Shown: piece after piece, positions 6,017-6,541 of the stretch
Layout of the letters: each line of letters opens with the position of its first letter
How positions within the stretch are numbered: the stretch's first letter is position 1
Program-made: the position numbers and the translations under genes
Notes under the pieces: generated by a model
What the model saw: the letters and a program-made list of their open reading frames with translations, nothing else
Database searches by the model: none
What the model was told of the DNA's origin: nothing
Source: Clostridia bacterium
Lineage (GTDB): Bacteria > Bacillota_A > Clostridia > Oscillospirales > CAG-272
Direction of reading: 5' to 3'
Assembly: GCA_017959485.1 (NCBI GenBank)
Contig: JAGDAM010000015.1
Location: forward strand, 1 to 6,541
DNA length: 6,541 nucleotides

Positions 6017-6038
6017 GTCGCCCGGTACCGGGATCGAC
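6017..6038 (-). repeat. Palindromic hairpin directly after the rpsT stop codon
   Basis: CCCGGTACCGGG (6021-6032) is a perfect 12-base palindrome. It is flanked by GTCG (6017-6020) and CGAC (6035-6038), which extend the pairing across a two-base bulge. On minus it begins at the base after the rpsT TAA. It has no T tract, so it is not a terminator by itself; it may stabilise the 3' end of the message. Confidence 0.5.
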
Positions 6039-6302
6039 TTACGCCATTCCGTTGAGGGCCTTGGTGAACTGGCTCTTCTTGCGGGCGGCGGCGTTCTTGT
6101 GGATGATACCGCGGGCTGCGGCCTGGTCGACTCTCTTGACAGCTTCCTTATAAGCGGCGGCTGCGGCTTCCTTGTCGCCCGAAGCGACGGCGGCGTTGAA
6201 CTTCTTAATAACCGTCTTCAGCTTGGTGTTGGCGATCTTGTTGATGAGAGTTTTCTTTTCGATAACAAGAATACGCTTCTTTGCGGACTTGATGTTTGCC
6301 AA
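6039..6302 (-). CDS. rpsT: 30S ribosomal protein S20
   Basis: The product has 87 residues, typical of bS20, which binds 16S rRNA early in 30S assembly. The family hallmarks are clear: MANIKSAKKRI at the N-terminus, a lysine-rich first helix (9-35), an acidic/alanine-rich segment (40-52) and the conserved RGIIHKNAAARKKS (64-77). The start codon is TTG, supported by GGGAGGT seven bases upstream; no ATG or GTG gives the family N-terminus. Escherichia coli rpsT also starts with UUG and is autoregulated at translation. The gene has its own promoter (6381-6409), a structured leader of about 70 bases and its own terminator, so it is probably monocistronic. Confidence 0.98.
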   Translation of the reverse strand: MANIKSAKKRILVIEKKTLINKIANTKLKTVIKKFNAAVASGDKEAAAAAYKEAVKRVDQAAARGIIHKNAAARKKSQFTKALNGMA

Positions 6303-6309
6303 CTTATCT

Positions 6310-6316
6310 ACCTCCC
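6310..6316 (-). promoter_or_regulatory. rpsT Shine-Dalgarno deciding a TTG start
   Basis: GGGAGGT on minus lies seven bases before TTG at 6302-6300. It is a near-perfect ribosome site that compensates for the weak start codon. It is complementary to the loop of the leader hairpin upstream. Confidence 0.85.
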
Positions 6317-6332
6317 TTAGAATTGCGTTCGG

Positions 6333-6366
6333 TCGCCGGCGCGTCTGAGAGGTTTCGCCCCGGCAA
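6333..6366 (-). promoter_or_regulatory. rpsT leader hairpin with anti-Shine-Dalgarno loop (candidate autoregulatory element)
   Basis: In the rpsT leader, TTGCCGG (6366-6360) pairs with CCGGCGA (6339-6333), with one G-U pair. After one mismatch, GCG pairs with CGC. The 12-base loop AAACCTCTCAGA contains ACCTCTC (6353-6347), which can pair over seven bases, one of them G-U, with the Shine-Dalgarno GGGAGGT (6316-6310). This geometry allows a pseudoknot that hides the ribosome site. The stem is directly visible; the regulatory role is inference from S20 autoregulation in other bacteria. Confidence 0.5.
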
Positions 6367-6380
6367 TCTCACAAGGATAT

Positions 6381-6409
6381 ATTATACCGCATTCTCCGTG
6401 ATTTTGCAA
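6381..6409 (-). promoter_or_regulatory. rpsT promoter
   Basis: On minus, TTGCAA (6404-6409) and a perfect TATAAT (6381-6386) are separated by 17 bases. Transcription should start near 6375, about 72 bases before the TTG. An A-tract lies directly upstream of the -35 (6413-6418), consistent with an UP-like element. Confidence 0.8.
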
Positions 6410-6456
6410 GACTTTTTTCGGCTTGCTGCAGCGGGTTTTGCGGTTTTTTTCGATTT

Positions 6457-6540
6457 TTAACAGTTTTTCGCACGCGCACGCTTCATGAGAGCTATCCGGT
6501 CGGGGTCGGGCGTCACGAACGCGGTGCGGTTCGTGCGGTA
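6457..6540 (-). CDS. C-terminal end of an unrecognised protein (partial)
   Basis: On minus, an open frame enters from the window edge and ends in TAA at 6459-6457, giving 27 residues. It includes FVTPDPDRIALMKRARAKNC at the C-terminus. Third codon positions are mostly G or C, as in the other genes here, which supports real coding. I do not recognise the family from this fragment, and it does not look like the end of DNA polymerase III delta, a common rpsT neighbour. No clear terminator separates it from the rpsT promoter, so some read-through into rpsT is possible. Confidence 0.55.
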   Translation of the reverse strand, partial: YRTNRTAFVTPDPDRIALMKRARAKNC

Positions 6541-6541
6541 G

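Noticed and set aside
6410..6456. Terminator after the partial gene upstream of rpsT
   Set aside because: There are A/T runs and a short GCTGCAGC palindrome, but no stem followed by a T tract on the minus strand.

Overview
The window looks like chromosomal DNA from a GC-rich member of the Clostridia (Bacillota), plausibly an uncultured gut lineage. This is inferred from strong Shine-Dalgarno sequences, sigma-A-type promoters with 17-bp spacers, lipoproteins with Thr/Ala/Pro/Glu-rich linkers, a DUF4143-type ATPase tail and a BadF-type sugar kinase. I see no mobile element, CRISPR array, tRNA or rRNA.

Layout. (1) Positions 1-204 hold the 3' end of a plus-strand DUF4143-family ATPase gene. It converges on a minus-strand lipoprotein gene (289-945), and a hairpin at 216-259 can serve both. 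(2) Positions 945-1242 are a divergent promoter region. To the left lies the lipoprotein with a cohesin-like C-terminal domain. To the right lies a second, unrelated lipoprotein gene (1242-2192, plus). Each has a good sigma-A promoter. (3) A strong hairpin at 2213-2248 separates that gene from a convergent four-gene minus-strand operon (5882 down to 2263). In transcription order the operon encodes a two-helix membrane protein, a cytoplasmic transglutaminase-like protein with an intact Cys-His-Asp triad, a BadF/N-acetylglucosamine-kinase-type sugar kinase, and an inositol-monophosphatase-family phosphatase. All three junctions overlap (8, 4 and 4 bp), so translation is probably coupled. The operon has its own promoter just after the rpsT terminator. 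(4) rpsT (ribosomal protein S20, minus, 6039-6302) starts with TTG. It has its own promoter, phased A-tracts upstream, and a leader hairpin whose loop is complementary to the Shine-Dalgarno. (5) The last ~84 bases hold the C-terminal end of an unrecognised minus-strand gene.

How the genes may work together. The operon is the most interesting unit. It pairs a papain-like cysteine enzyme with an amino-sugar-type kinase and a sugar-phosphate-type phosphatase, plus a small membrane protein. Intracellular handling of a glycopeptide or amino-sugar compound, such as cell-wall turnover products, is a reasonable guess. The sequence alone does not establish it, and no etherase, deacetylase or transporter is visible in the window. 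The second notable signal is the rpsT leader, which looks like a candidate autoregulatory pseudoknot.
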